A DNA stretch of 64,000 nt from Bacteroidota bacterium (lineage in GTDB: Bacteria > Bacteroidota > Bacteroidia > Bacteroidales > F082): the NCBI GenBank assembly GCA_016845175.1, contig JAERTD010000071.1, positions 28,798 through 92,797 of the forward strand. Reading direction: 5' to 3'. Below the pieces are notes generated by a model. The model ran no database searches. It had not been told where the DNA came from and was given only the letters and a program-made list of their open reading frames with translations. The position numbers and the translations under genes are program-made. How positions within the stretch are numbered: the stretch's first letter is position 1; the number at the start of each line of letters is the position of its first letter. Shown piece by piece: positions 18,413 through 27,559 of the stretch.

Positions 18413-20560
18413 ATGAAAATCTTATTGAATAGATGCATGCTTGCATTTGTGCTCTTTTTGTCAATTACCGCATCAGCACAGGATAAACTGCTCACACTTG
18501 AAGATATCACCTACCAAAATCCGGCCTTATTTCCGGCCAGAGTGAGTCAGTTACAATGGATAGGTGACACCGATTCCTATGCCTATGCAAAAAAGGATGC
18601 CATCTATAAAGTGCATGCCAAAAGAGGATCTGAAAGTTTACTCCTGGATCTGGATATGCTCAACTCACAAATGCATCACCATGGTTTTGATTCATTGAAA
18701 CGATTGCCACGCCTGAGCTTTAAAGATGGGAGTAGTTGTAACTTCAGTGCAAAAGGCAATTATTATTCATATAATTTTAAAAGTAACCAGCTAAAGAAAT
18801 ACAACAGCCTGCCCAAAGAAGCTGGTACGATAGAACTCAATGAAAAAACAGGATGGGCTGCCTATACCCAGGATAATAACATATACATTTCCGAATCAGG
18901 AGAGCCCATAGCCATCACCTCAGATGGAAGTGATACCATCGTTAATGGTCAAACCGTTCATAGAAATGAATTTGGCATTCACAAAGGATTATTCTGGTCA
19001 CCTGCAGGAAGCAAACTGGCCTTTTACCGCAAAGATGAATCCAAGGTGTCTGACTACCCTTTGGTAAATGTTGATGCCAGAGTGGCCAGCGTTGAAAACA
19101 CGAAATATGCCATGGCTGGTATGAGCAGCGAAGAAGTTACACTGGGCGTCTATGATCTACATAGTGGCAACACTGTTTTCATGAAAACTGGTGAGCCAAA
19201 AGAACAGTATCTGACTTCTGTGACCTGGGGCCCGAAAGGTCAGTTCATTTATATCGCCTTGCTTAACCGCGATCAGAATCATTTAAAATTGAATCAATAT
19301 AACGCCAATACCGGTGCTTATGTTAAAACCTTATTTGAAGAAAAACATCCCAAGTATGTGGAACCTGAAAATCATCTATACTTTCTTCCGAACAATGATG
19401 ACCAGTTTGTGTGGATAAGTGAGAGGGATGGTTACAATCATCTCTACCTGCACAGTGTAAGTGATGGTGCGCAAATCAAACAACTCACCTCCGGCGATTG
19501 GGTGGTAACTGATATGATGGGTTTCTATGGAAAGAAGGATAATCTCATTTATTTCAGGGCTACCAAAGAAAGCCCACTACAAAAAAACATTTATTATATA
19601 AACCTCGACAAAGAAGGTATACATAGAGTAAGCCCTGAAGAGGGAACACATAGTGGCAGGGTTAGTAAAAGTGGAGAATTCATTATTGATATCTACAGTA
19701 ATTTTGAAACCAGTCGTGTGTATCAGTTGGTCAACAACAAAGCCGAGCAAATCCGTGTGATTAAGAAAGATACCCAGCCTTTGAAGGACTATCAGTTGGG
19801 AGACATGCAGATGATCGACTTGAAAGCTGAGGATGGCACTGTCTTAAAAGCCAGAATGCTTTTACCCATTAACTTCGATAAAACCAAAAAGTATCCTGCC
19901 ATTATTTACGTGTATGGAGGACCGCATGCACAGTTGATTACCAATTCATGGTTGGGTGGTGCCGGGCTCTTTCTAAACTATCTGGCACAACAAGGTTATG
20001 TGGTTTTCACCCTCGACAACAGAGGCTCTGCAAACAGAGGCCGGGATTTTGAACAGGCCATTTTCAGAGACCTGGGTCATTATGAAGTGGACGACCAAAT
20101 GGTGGGTGTGAATTATTTAAAAAGCCTTGAGTTTGTAGATCCCGAAAGGATTGGTGTTGACGGCTGGAGTTATGGTGGCTTTATGACCATTTCCATGTTA
20201 CTCAAAAATCCTGGAGTCTTTAAAGTGGGTGTTGCAGGAGGCCCTGTCATTGACTGGCAGTATTACGAAATTATGTACGGAGAGCGCTATATGGACAAAC
20301 CTCAGGATAACCCCGAAGGCTATAAGAGCGCCAATTTGCTCAACTATGTAGATCAGCTCGATAGTAAACTTATGATCATCCATGGAACCATGGACCCAGT
20401 GGTTGTGTGGCAACACAGTCTGGTTTTTCTGAAAGAAGCTGTGGCCAAAGACAAACTTATCGACTATATTGTGTATCCGGGACATGAGCACAATGTCAGG
20501 GGTAAAGACCGTGCACATCTCTATCGGAAAATTGTGGATTACTTCAACTCCAATCTATAG
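18413..20560 (+). CDS. Dipeptidyl peptidase IV (S9B family serine peptidase)
   Basis: 715 residues. A signal peptide (1-23, ends ASAQ) sends it to the periplasm. Residues about 40-480 are the DPP IV beta-propeller (HKGLFWSPAGSKLAFYRKDE, WISERDGYNHLYLH). The C-terminal alpha/beta hydrolase domain has nucleophile Ser586 in GWSYGGF, Asp661 in HGTMDPVV and His693 in GHEHNV. The family cuts X-Pro (or X-Ala) dipeptides from peptide N-termini. Length and motifs are complete. It is monocistronic, and its role is probably the final breakdown of imported proline-rich peptides. Confidence 0.94.
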   Translation: MKILLNRCMLAFVLFLSITASAQDKLLTLEDITYQNPALFPARVSQLQWIGDTDSYAYAKKDAIYKVHAKRGSESLLLDLDMLNSQMHHHGFDSLKRLPRLSFKDGSSCNFSAKGNYYSYNFKSNQLKKYNSLPKEAGTIELNEKTGWAAYTQDNNIYISESGEPIAITSDGSDTIVNGQTVHRNEFGIHKGLFWSPAGSKLAFYRKDESKVSDYPLVNVDARVASVENTKYAMAGMSSEEVTLGVYDLHSGNTVFMKTGEPKEQYLTSVTWGPKGQFIYIALLNRDQNHLKLNQYNANTGAYVKTLFEEKHPKYVEPENHLYFLPNNDDQFVWISERDGYNHLYLHSVSDGAQIKQLTSGDWVVTDMMGFYGKKDNLIYFRATKESPLQKNIYYINLDKEGIHRVSPEEGTHSGRVSKSGEFIIDIYSNFETSRVYQLVNNKAEQIRVIKKDTQPLKDYQLGDMQMIDLKAEDGTVLKARMLLPINFDKTKKYPAIIYVYGGPHAQLITNSWLGGAGLFLNYLAQQGYVVFTLDNRGSANRGRDFEQAIFRDLGHYEVDDQMVGVNYLKSLEFVDPERIGVDGWSYGGFMTISMLLKNPGVFKVGVAGGPVIDWQYYEIMYGERYMDKPQDNPEGYKSANLLNYVDQLDSKLMIIHGTMDPVVVWQHSLVFLKEAVAKDKLIDYIVYPGHEHNVRGKDRAHLYRKIVDYFNSNL

Positions 20561-20783
20561 AATTTGGGGCTCCTGGCCACAATTTCACAGAAATAGCTTA
20601 TAGCCCCACTGCAATATTCAAGTGGCTCTGCAGGCTGAATATGCTAGTACTTTAGGATTATACCCCCTATAATCTTTCCCATCTGTGGAATTATTTTCCA
20701 TCTCCAGACTGTTTTATTTGCGCGAATCTGCTATACTGCTTTGATATTTAGCATTTTACATATATGGCATCAATTTGGAGCAT

Positions 20784-21203
20784 ATGCCTACAGTAAAATA
20801 TGGGACTATGAAGACTAAAAATTTACAGCAAGCAGATTACAAAGGCAAAGTCATTCTTGTGGTGGATGACATTAAACTCAATTATGTACTCGTAAAAGCT
20901 ATTCTAAAAAATACAGGTGCGGAGATTCTCTGGGCAGAAAATGGATATAAGGCCATTGATCTGGTAGACTCCAAACAGCATCTTGATCTGATACTGATGG
21001 ACTACAATATGCCTGGGATCAATGGATCCGAAACCGCACGAATTATCCGTAAGATGAATGATCAACTGCCCATCATATCGCAGACGGCTCAAAAATCCGG
21101 CGAGCAATTCCTGAATATTGTCCGGGATTATGATGATATTATCTTTAAACCTCTCACACCAGAAAAGTTAATTACCAAGATCGACCTGCATATGCCTCAT
21201 TAA
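20784..21203 (+). CDS. Single-domain response regulator (orphan receiver)
   Basis: 139 residues from ATG 20784 (GGAG lies four bases upstream); an upstream TTG at 20775 or the ATG at 20808 are other possible starts and do not affect the domain. It is almost only a receiver domain: acidic pair VVDD (residues 28-29), phospho-acceptor Asp73 in LILMDYNMPG, Thr in ISQTAQ and Lys in IIFKPL. No output domain is present, so it should act by protein contact, as CheY-like or phosphorelay proteins do. No histidine kinase gene lies nearby. The receiver resembles those fused to hybrid kinases. Confidence 0.88.
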   Translation: MPTVKYGTMKTKNLQQADYKGKVILVVDDIKLNYVLVKAILKNTGAEILWAENGYKAIDLVDSKQHLDLILMDYNMPGINGSETARIIRKMNDQLPIISQTAQKSGEQFLNIVRDYDDIIFKPLTPEKLITKIDLHMPH

Positions 21204-21300
21204 GAAAAGCAGGTAATCCCCTGGAGTAAAGATGAGACCAAAGGCCCTCATTTCAATAATTGTTACTATTTTTAGTGCTTCATGTAAAAATTTACTCTCC

Positions 21301-22803
21301 ATGAGAAAAGCCTTTGTAAGTTCGATTTTGATTCTATTCGCTATTGTAGCTGCCCATGCACAGGTTTTTGAAGAGATAAGAACCGACTTAAGGGGTGTTA
21401 TGCAACCTGTGAGTACCTGGATTGATGCGGCTCACAATGGCAAACTGGATGCGGTTGTCAATGGTGATTACTACGTGGGCAACAACCACCACATCATTTC
21501 ACAACTATCCAAATACAAAGAATCTGAGCGATATATTACCATGAAATCCATTTTTCCTGCTTTGTACCGTGGTGCGGTGGCAGTGGCTGACTATGATGGT
21601 GATGGCGATGATGATATTATCATGACCGGTATCAATACCAACAACCAACTCATGATAAAGCTTTTCCGAAGCAATGGTCCTTTTAATTATACTACTATCA
21701 ATGAGATGATGACGCCTGTTACCGATGGTAGCATCGAATGGGGCGATTATGATAATGACGAAGACCTGGATCTGTTAATTACCGGAAGAGAGTTTAACAA
21801 CAAACTATCCACCAGAATCTACCGGAATGACGGTGGATTTTTCAGTGAAACTGAAGTTGGACTTCCGGGTGTGTACAATGGCGTGGCCCGCTGGGGTGAT
21901 TTTGACAATGACAAGGATCTGGACATCCTGATAACCGGAGATGTGGGAGAAAAACCTTTTACTGCCGTTTATAAAAACAACAATGGCTCCTATGAAAAAC
22001 TGATACAAACTTTCATTCCGTTGCGACGAAGTGATGCTGCCTGGGGTGACCTGGATACCGATGGCGATCTTGATTTTATTATCAGCGGTGAGGATGCCGA
22101 GGGCTACCCCATTTGTGTGGCCTATAACAATGAGTCAAAAACCTTTTTCAGGCAAATTGCCTTAAATGTAAGACCTCTGAAGGGTTGTACCATCGACCTG
22201 GGTGACTTTGATGCAGATGATGATCTGGACCTGCTGATGACAGGAGAGTCACTCGAGCGTCCCTATACTTTAGTATACCGTAACAATTTAAGCTACGACT
22301 TTGAAGATATGGTTGCCGGTTTGCCTGGTGTTAATTCAGGTGATGCCCTGTGGGGTGATTATGATCAGGATGGTGATTTGGATATCCTGTTGACAGGACT
22401 TACCATTTGCTATGAGTTTATTGGCACCATTTACAGAAATACCATTGATCCTCCTCAACAAACCGATGATGAGGATATCTTCATCAATGCACCCATGCCA
22501 CAAACTGATTATGGCCCGTTTTACTATTATGTATGGTCCAGTTGCTATTGCGATCCATCAGGAGGTGACAATATTGGCTACCATCTGTACATCAGCAATA
22601 TCCACTTGCAAAACCGTCGTTATGAGCTTAATTATAAGTTCAACGATCTCTTGCTGAAGGCAGTACCCAACTGGGGGGATACCGATCGTGGTTTCAGAAC
22701 CAATAACGGACATGAAACCAAGGCTCAGGCGGCTGTTTCACGTGAAGAGCTCATTGAATCCTATAAACACACAGGCTTTAAAGTTCATTATCTGAACTGG
22801 TAA
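21301..22803 (+). CDS. Exported FG-GAP/VCBS beta-propeller protein with Cys-containing C-terminal module
   Basis: 500 residues from ATG 21301, chosen because a signal peptide (ending AHAQ) begins there; the frame is open further upstream to 21232. At least six FG-GAP blades with calcium-type loops are visible (DYDGDGDDDIIMTG, WGDYDNDEDLDLLITG, WGDFDNDKDLDILITG, WGDLDTDGDLDFIISG, LGDFDADDDLDLLMTG, WGDYDQDGDLDILLTG). The last 90 residues hold SSCYCDPSGG, KFNDLLLKAVPNW and the end GFKVHYLNW. That module is shared with the protein at 52784-54316 and is not a T9SS sorting domain. Integrin-like propellers usually mediate binding. Function unknown. Confidence 0.85.
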   Translation: MRKAFVSSILILFAIVAAHAQVFEEIRTDLRGVMQPVSTWIDAAHNGKLDAVVNGDYYVGNNHHIISQLSKYKESERYITMKSIFPALYRGAVAVADYDGDGDDDIIMTGINTNNQLMIKLFRSNGPFNYTTINEMMTPVTDGSIEWGDYDNDEDLDLLITGREFNNKLSTRIYRNDGGFFSETEVGLPGVYNGVARWGDFDNDKDLDILITGDVGEKPFTAVYKNNNGSYEKLIQTFIPLRRSDAAWGDLDTDGDLDFIISGEDAEGYPICVAYNNESKTFFRQIALNVRPLKGCTIDLGDFDADDDLDLLMTGESLERPYTLVYRNNLSYDFEDMVAGLPGVNSGDALWGDYDQDGDLDILLTGLTICYEFIGTIYRNTIDPPQQTDDEDIFINAPMPQTDYGPFYYYVWSSCYCDPSGGDNIGYHLYISNIHLQNRRYELNYKFNDLLLKAVPNWGDTDRGFRTNNGHETKAQAAVSREELIESYKHTGFKVHYLNW

Positions 22804-22879
22804 GTATATCTACCCAAAAAAAGCAGTCATTTCACCATTAATTCATACTCATTCTGTTCAAAGATGCTTTGATTATTAG

Positions 22880-22887
22880 TAAGTTTG
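22880..22887 (+). promoter_or_regulatory. -7 promoter element for glutamine synthetase
   Basis: TAAGTTTG, 22 bases before ATG 22909. It overlaps the alternative TTG start at 22885, which argues against that start. Confidence 0.5.
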
Positions 22888-22908
22888 CCATCCAAAAAAA
22901 TTGAAAGC

Positions 22909-24411
22909 ATGGATAATCTAGTATCAATGAACCCAAATCCGGTTGTTCAATATCTGAACAAGGCTGCCGATCAGTTAACAAAGAATGATCTGATTCGCTT
23001 TATCGAGGATAATGATATTGAAATGATTAATCTCAGATATGCCGGTTGGGATGGACGACTCAAGACATTGAATTTCATCATAGGCAGTCGAAACCATTTG
23101 GAAAACATCCTCACTGCAGGAGAACGAGTGGATGGTTCAAGTTTATTTCCATTTATTGAGGCCGGAAGCAGTGATTTATATGTCATACCTCGTTATAAAA
23201 CAGCCTTTGTAGATCCTTTTTCGGAAATACCAACCCTGGATATCCTCTGCTCCTTTTTTGACCGTTACGGTAATGCTTTGGATGGTGCTCCTGAAAATAT
23301 CCTCAAGAAAGCCCATCAAAGCTTTAAAGATGTAAGTGGCTATGAGTTTGAAACCATGGGTGAACTTGAATATTATATCATCAGCGAAGATGATGGTATG
23401 TTCAAGGCTGATGACCAAAAGGGTTATCATGAATCCACCCCTTACTCCAAATGGAATGGTTTCAGAAGAGAAGCCATGAAATTGATCGCCGAATCGGGTG
23501 GGATGATAAAATATGGCCATTCAGAAGTAGGTAATTTCACCAAAGATGGCTTTGTATATGAGCAAAACGAAATCGAGTTTCTTCCAACTCAAGTAGAGGA
23601 TGCTGCCGATCAATTGCTCATCGCCAAGTGGATCATCCGTACCCTGGCCTCTCAATATGGGGTTACGGTAACCTTTGCTCCTAAAATTACCGTTGGAAAA
23701 GCAGGTAGCGGCATGCATGTTCACACACGCATCATGAAAGACGGTAAAAACATGATGATCGACAAAGGTGATCTGAGTGCCATCGCTAAAACTGCCATTG
23801 CTGGTTATATGGATCTGGCTCCATCCTTAACTGCCTTTGGAAATATGAGCCCAACCTCCTATTTTCGTTTGGTACCCCATCAGGAGGCACCCACCAATAT
23901 TTGCTGGGGCGACAGAAACCGTTCCGTATTGGTTCGTGTACCTTTGGGTTGGCGTGCTCCTGTTGATATGGTTAGCAAAGCCAATCCAACAGAGAAGGCA
24001 TTACTTATCGACCATTCTGACAAACAAACCGTAGAGTTCAGAAGCCCAGATGGCTCTGCTGATATTTACCTTTTGATGGCAGGTCTTACCGTAGCAGCCA
24101 GACATGGTTTTGAAATTGACAACCCACTGGAATTGGCTGAAAAAACCTATGTGGACATCAACATTTTTGATGAAGAGCATAAGGAAAAACAAAGTCAACT
24201 GGCTCATTTACCAGCATCCTGTGTGGAATCAGCCGATCATCTGGAGGATCAAAAAACGGCCTATATGAAATACGATGTTTTCCCTGAAGGTGTATTGGAT
24301 TTCATTGCTAAAAACCTCAGAAAACACAATGACAAAGGACTGATTGCCAAGATTCAGCATGACGACGACAAGGTGATGGAATTGGTTACCAAGTTCTTCC
24401 ATTGCGGCTAG
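22909..24411 (+). CDS. glnA: Glutamine synthetase family protein (class I-like)
   Basis: 500 residues from ATG 22909. It makes glutamine from glutamate, ammonia and ATP. Seen: N-terminal beta-grasp (INLRYAGWDGRLKTLNFI), GERVDGSSLFPF, the metal-binding GELEYYI and EQNEIEF glutamates, GSGMHVHTR (ATP/ammonium site histidine), the substrate loop FRLVPHQEAPTNICWGDRNRS, and VEFRSPDGSADIYL. The adenylylation-site tyrosine segment of enterobacterial GlnA is not evident. An unusual N-terminal 15 residues precede the domain. It is monocistronic. A gamma-glutamylpolyamine synthetase-like role cannot be excluded, but the conserved Asp-Gly-Ser loop favours true GS. The symbol is tentative. Confidence 0.88.
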   Translation: MDNLVSMNPNPVVQYLNKAADQLTKNDLIRFIEDNDIEMINLRYAGWDGRLKTLNFIIGSRNHLENILTAGERVDGSSLFPFIEAGSSDLYVIPRYKTAFVDPFSEIPTLDILCSFFDRYGNALDGAPENILKKAHQSFKDVSGYEFETMGELEYYIISEDDGMFKADDQKGYHESTPYSKWNGFRREAMKLIAESGGMIKYGHSEVGNFTKDGFVYEQNEIEFLPTQVEDAADQLLIAKWIIRTLASQYGVTVTFAPKITVGKAGSGMHVHTRIMKDGKNMMIDKGDLSAIAKTAIAGYMDLAPSLTAFGNMSPTSYFRLVPHQEAPTNICWGDRNRSVLVRVPLGWRAPVDMVSKANPTEKALLIDHSDKQTVEFRSPDGSADIYLLMAGLTVAARHGFEIDNPLELAEKTYVDINIFDEEHKEKQSQLAHLPASCVESADHLEDQKTAYMKYDVFPEGVLDFIAKNLRKHNDKGLIAKIQHDDDKVMELVTKFFHCG

Positions 24412-24436
24412 TCGTATCTATAAAGGAATCTGAGCA

Positions 24437-25492
24437 TCAATCGATTACCTTATACTTCCTGTCTTTTCTAAACACCTTCTGTAACCAGATGGGTAGAATG
24501 ATTATTCCAATAATCAGATAGGGGTAATAAGATATCAGGCGCCAGAATAAAGCTAAGGGTGCGAACCAGGCATCATTGGCAATGAAGTCACCCAGAAAAT
24601 CTGAGAAGACATATTCGGCAACTCCGCTACCACCTGGTGTCGGACTAACCAGCAGAATAATCCACATGCTCAACTGTCGGCCGTAGATAAGAAAATGATC
24701 ACTTAATGAGTAGCGTTCATGGAAAAAGGACATGAGCATAAAGTTCACCACCCAATACCTTCCTGTCCATGCAAAAATGGTAGCCCACATGCTTTTTAGC
24801 CAATAACCAAAAGATTTCCCTTTGAGCTCCCTGGAGGTTTGTATCAATTGGTTGGCCGATTTCCTTGCCCGCATCCGCCATCTCACCAGGATAGGAAACA
24901 GAAATATCCAGGAAACAAAAGATTTAAACATTTGAGGATTGATGAACAAGGCATAGGCAAGAAACAAAGTATATATGAATATGACGATATACCCAAAATA
25001 AAATGCAAAGATGATTTCGTCAATCTTTACCGAGTCAGGTGGAAAGATATCATTCCCATAGATAAAATACATAATGGGAACCGTGAGAATAAAGAAAACT
25101 TCATCAAGGAAAATGGCGGTGAGTACCACAGCAGTACTCCTTCCTCCACTGAGACCTTCCTTATAAAGGAAAAAGATAGCAGGACCCGTACCACCAACCA
25201 CTGATGGTGATACTGCTGAACTGAATTCCCAAAGCATAATGACATTAAAAGCCTGCTTCCAACTTAGTTGATAATCTGTCAATACTATGATTCGATAGAT
25301 ATAGGCCAAATCGCGTACACCCATCATTAGTATGGCCAACATTATATAATAGACCGTTTGCCAACTAAAATCAACGAATGAAAAGGTTTCTGCATTGAAG
25401 TTCCTGGTCAACATATACCCACTAACCCCAAGACCTATGAGAATAGGCCACAGAATTCGTCTGGGTTTAAGGCTGTTGACTACTTTATCCAA
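24437..25492 (-). CDS. UPF0104 / lysylphosphatidylglycerol synthase-like transmembrane protein
   Basis: 351 residues with about eight membrane helices and no soluble catalytic domain. It matches the AglD/MprF N-terminal membrane region: YRIIVLTDYQLSWKQAF, SSAVSPSVVGGTGPAIFFLY near residues 95-120, and the late VSPTPGGSGVAEYVFSDF motif. The last resembles the PTPGGIG..E motif of flippases of this family. It lacks the aminoacyl-transferase domain of MprF, so it may act as a lipid flippase or transporter; the substrate is unknown. It is convergent with glutamine synthetase and has its own promoter element 17 bases upstream. A second family member is encoded at 29396-30424. Confidence 0.85.
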   Translation of the reverse strand: MDKVVNSLKPRRILWPILIGLGVSGYMLTRNFNAETFSFVDFSWQTVYYIMLAILMMGVRDLAYIYRIIVLTDYQLSWKQAFNVIMLWEFSSAVSPSVVGGTGPAIFFLYKEGLSGGRSTAVVLTAIFLDEVFFILTVPIMYFIYGNDIFPPDSVKIDEIIFAFYFGYIVIFIYTLFLAYALFINPQMFKSFVSWIFLFPILVRWRMRARKSANQLIQTSRELKGKSFGYWLKSMWATIFAWTGRYWVVNFMLMSFFHERYSLSDHFLIYGRQLSMWIILLVSPTPGGSGVAEYVFSDFLGDFIANDAWFAPLALFWRLISYYPYLIIGIIILPIWLQKVFRKDRKYKVID

Positions 25493-25508
25493 ATCCTAGG
25501 CTTTTATG

Positions 25509-25516
25509 CAAAGATA
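25509..25516 (-). promoter_or_regulatory. -7 promoter element for UPF0104 gene
   Basis: Minus strand TATCTTTG, 17 bases upstream of the start. Confidence 0.5.
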
Positions 25517-25567
25517 ATAAAACAAGAGGCCTTGGGTGACGCTTATTAAGGAATTAATATGCCTTTT

Positions 25568-25607
25568 TGGCAGTTTCATTTATTTAAAACTGTCGTTATG
25601 GCAGTTT
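25568..25607 (+). promoter_or_regulatory. Inverted plus direct repeat upstream of hsp20
   Basis: TGGCAGTTT (25568-25576) is mirrored by AAAACTGTC (25586-25594), and a second copy of GGCAGTTT follows at 25600-25607. All lie 100-140 bases before the hsp20 ATG, where no TAnnTTTG element is found. It may be an operator or an alternative-sigma control region. Confidence 0.35.
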
Positions 25608-25706
25608 ATTATGACAAAATGATTGGAATTTGGCTTTGGAATACGTTTTGACTTAAGCGAAATCAGTTAACAATTAGTAATAACAAAATTAATAGGAGAT
25701 TATATC

Positions 25707-26126
25707 ATGAACTTAGTAAGACTCAATCAGTACCCAAGATTTTCAAATTTCTTTAACACATACGAAAGAGAACTATTGAACCAAAGCTGTGAGGACCACA
25801 CTGCCCAACCAGCTGTAAACATCAAAGAAGATGACAAACAGTTTGTCATGGAAATGGCCATCCCAGGCTACAGCAAAAAAGACTTCAAAATTAATCTTGA
25901 AGATCAGTTGCTAAACATCTCATCTGAAAAGGAAAATAAATCAGCTGAAGACAAAAAAAACTATACCCGTAAAGAGTTTTCATACCAGGGATTTAGTCGT
26001 TCATTCAGACTGCCCAAGACCATTATTTCCGATGACATCAAAGCTGAATACAAGAATGGCATGCTCACCCTTGTATTACCTAAAAAAGAAGAAGTGAAAT
26101 TGCAACGCGAAATAAGCATTGCGTAA
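25707..26126 (+). CDS. Small heat shock protein (Hsp20/alpha-crystallin family)
   Basis: 139 residues. The alpha-crystallin domain spans about 35-130 (PAVNIKEDDKQFVMEMAIPG, YSKKDFKINLEDQLLNIS, the EFSYQGFSRSFRLP stretch, and YKNGMLTLVLPKKE). The C-terminus has an I-S-I motif used for oligomer assembly. It acts as an ATP-independent holdase that binds unfolding proteins in the cytoplasm. A real ribosome-binding site (AGGAG) lies eight bases before the ATG, unusual here and fitting a strongly translated gene. Repeats upstream may control it. A terminator follows. Confidence 0.95.
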   Translation: MNLVRLNQYPRFSNFFNTYERELLNQSCEDHTAQPAVNIKEDDKQFVMEMAIPGYSKKDFKINLEDQLLNISSEKENKSAEDKKNYTRKEFSYQGFSRSFRLPKTIISDDIKAEYKNGMLTLVLPKKEEVKLQREISIA

Positions 26127-26147
26127 CTATTAGTGAATTGTGAATAG

Positions 26148-26172
26148 AGCCCGGTTTTTCCGGGCTTTTTTT
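26148..26172 (+). terminator. Terminator between hsp20 and the ZIP transporter gene
   Basis: Stem AGCCCGG / CCGGGCT with a short T-rich loop and a following T-run. It sits between convergent stops. Confidence 0.85.
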
Positions 26173-26174
26173 GT

Positions 26175-26984
26175 TTATATAAACAGCAAAAGGCTAATGG
26201 CCATTACTGCCATTCCTGCAATCAAACCATAAATCGACAGGTGGTGCTCACCATACTCTTTTGCTGCCGGCAACAATTCATCCAATGAGATAAACACCAT
26301 AATTCCTGCCACTGCAGCGAATAAAATACCGAATACGGCAGGGCTTAAAAAGGGCATTAAAATCAGATAACCTATTAGGGCACCTACCGGTTCAGCCAGT
26401 CCTGAGGCAAAAGAGAGCCAGAAGGCTTTCTTTTTATTTCCGGTGGCATAATATACAGGGATGGAAACTGCTATTCCTTCCGGAATATTGTGAATGGCTA
26501 TGGCCACAGCAATGGCAATCCCCAAACCTGGATCAGTAATAGCCGCTGTAAAAGTGGCAAGACCTTCAGGGAAATTGTGAATGGCAATGGCTAAGGCAGT
26601 AAACAAACCCATGCGCATCAATTTGGAGGATTTCTGTTTTTCAGCGTCTTCCATATCCTCCACCTTGTGCATTTCATGCGGATTTTCCACTGAAGGGATT
26701 AACTTATCAATAAGCGCAATAAACAAAACCCCTCCAAAAAAAGCAGCTGCTGTTGCCCAATATCCAGGTCGTTCTCCCAGGGCACCCACCAACTCAACAC
26801 GTGCTTTTACAAGAATCTCCACAAAGGATACGTAGATCATAACCCCGGCAGAGAAACCAAGCGCTAAGGATAAAAAGCTTGTATTGGTCTTCTTCGCAAA
26901 AAAGGCAATGGCGCTACCCACACCTGTTGAAAGTCCTGCAAACAAAGTTAATCCGAAGGCAAAAGCTATATTCGACCATTCCAT
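26175..26984 (-). CDS. zupT: ZIP-family zinc transporter
   Basis: 269 residues with eight predicted membrane helices. The two metal-site helices are clear: [14 protein letters not shown] (TM4) and [16 protein letters not shown] (TM5), each with the H-N-x-P-E-G signature of ZupT. A charged cytoplasmic loop with His, Glu and Asp ([19 protein letters not shown]) lies between helices 3 and 4, as is usual in the family. It imports zinc and often other divalent metals such as iron, cobalt and manganese. Monocistronic, with a TAnnTTTG element 38 bases upstream. Confidence 0.93.
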   Translation of the reverse strand: MEWSNIAFAFGLTLFAGLSTGVGSAIAFFAKKTNTSFLSLALGFSAGVMIYVSFVEILVKARVELVGALGERPGYWATAAAFFGGVLFIALIDKLIPSVENPHEMHKVEDMEDAEKQKSSKLMRMGLFTALAIAIHNFPEGLATFTAAITDPGLGIAIAVAIAIHNIPEGIAVSIPVYYATGNKKKAFWLSFASGLAEPVGALIGYLILMPFLSPAVFGILFAAVAGIMVFISLDELLPAAKEYGEHHLSIYGLIAGMAVMAISLLLFI

Positions 26985-27021
26985 AAAACTGACAGATTAA
27001 TTGGGTTTTCTTTTCCTAAAA

Positions 27022-27029
27022 CAAACTTA
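27022..27029 (-). promoter_or_regulatory. -7 promoter element for zupT
   Basis: Minus strand TAAGTTTG, 38 bases upstream of the start. Confidence 0.45.
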
Positions 27030-27080
27030 ATGAAAATCCACTCAACAAAACAAAGGCTTCATATTAAGCTGAAAACACTT

Positions 27081-27380
27081 CTACTCTAAGCTCTTCTTCT
27101 TTTCTTTTTGATAGGCCTTGCGGCTGGCTACTTTCTGAAGTTCTCTTTCTATCACCAGATCGGCTATGGCAGCAGACTGTTTTTCTATAGCCGGCTCCTG
27201 CATGGCCAGGTGAAACTTTGATTCCTCCACATCATGGCGGTATATCATATGGCATAATTTCTCAAAATTATGCTCCAACAAATCACCAATGAACAACTGC
27301 AAGCGCTGTTTGAGTTCATCTCGACTCAAAGTCTCATATTCCCTGGCCAATGGCTCCTGGTATTTTGCAAGTTCATCCAT
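27081..27380 (-). CDS. Hypothetical helical protein
   Basis: 99 residues from ATG 27380; a TTG two codons earlier is the other possible start. No signal peptide or membrane helix. It is predicted mostly helical and charged: a middle segment (FIGDLLEHNFEKLCHMIYRHDVEESKF) followed by ALREP-like helices and a basic KKK-rich end. I do not recognise a named family with certainty; similar short proteins occur in Bacteroidota next to unrelated genes. Monocistronic, divergent from the thioredoxin-like gene, with a promoter element 41 bases upstream. Confidence 0.7.
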   Translation of the reverse strand: MDELAKYQEPLAREYETLSRDELKQRLQLFIGDLLEHNFEKLCHMIYRHDVEESKFHLAMQEPAIEKQSAAIADLVIERELQKVASRKAYQKEKKKSLE

Positions 27381-27420
27381 AAACAATACTAAAGAAGACA
27401 GACATACGTTTTCAACTAAA

Positions 27421-27428
27421 CAAATGTA
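27421..27428 (-). promoter_or_regulatory. -7 promoter element for hypothetical protein
   Basis: Minus strand TACATTTG, 41 bases upstream of the start at 27380. Confidence 0.4.
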
Positions 27429-27523
27429 GGGGATTATACCAAATCCTATACTAACGAAATCAACTGATTTATTTTTGGCATTGTTTATAGACTCACCGCT
27501 TGAAATTGTTGGATGAATAGTTA

Positions 27524-27531
27524 TACTTTTG
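27524..27531 (+). promoter_or_regulatory. -7 promoter element for thioredoxin-like gene
   Basis: TACTTTTG, 29 bases before ATG 27560. Confidence 0.45.
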
Positions 27532-27559
27532 CTTTACAATCAATTGAAAATATTTAGCT

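Noticed and set aside
22885..22908. TTG start for glutamine synthetase
   Set aside because: It overlaps the promoter element; ATG 22909 fits better.
24437..25492. MprF lysyl-phosphatidylglycerol synthase
   Set aside because: Only the membrane part is present; the soluble transferase domain is absent.
25560..25620. Possible sigma-54 promoter (TGGCAG) before hsp20
   Set aside because: The -24-like TGGCAG is not followed by a TTGC at the required distance on either copy.
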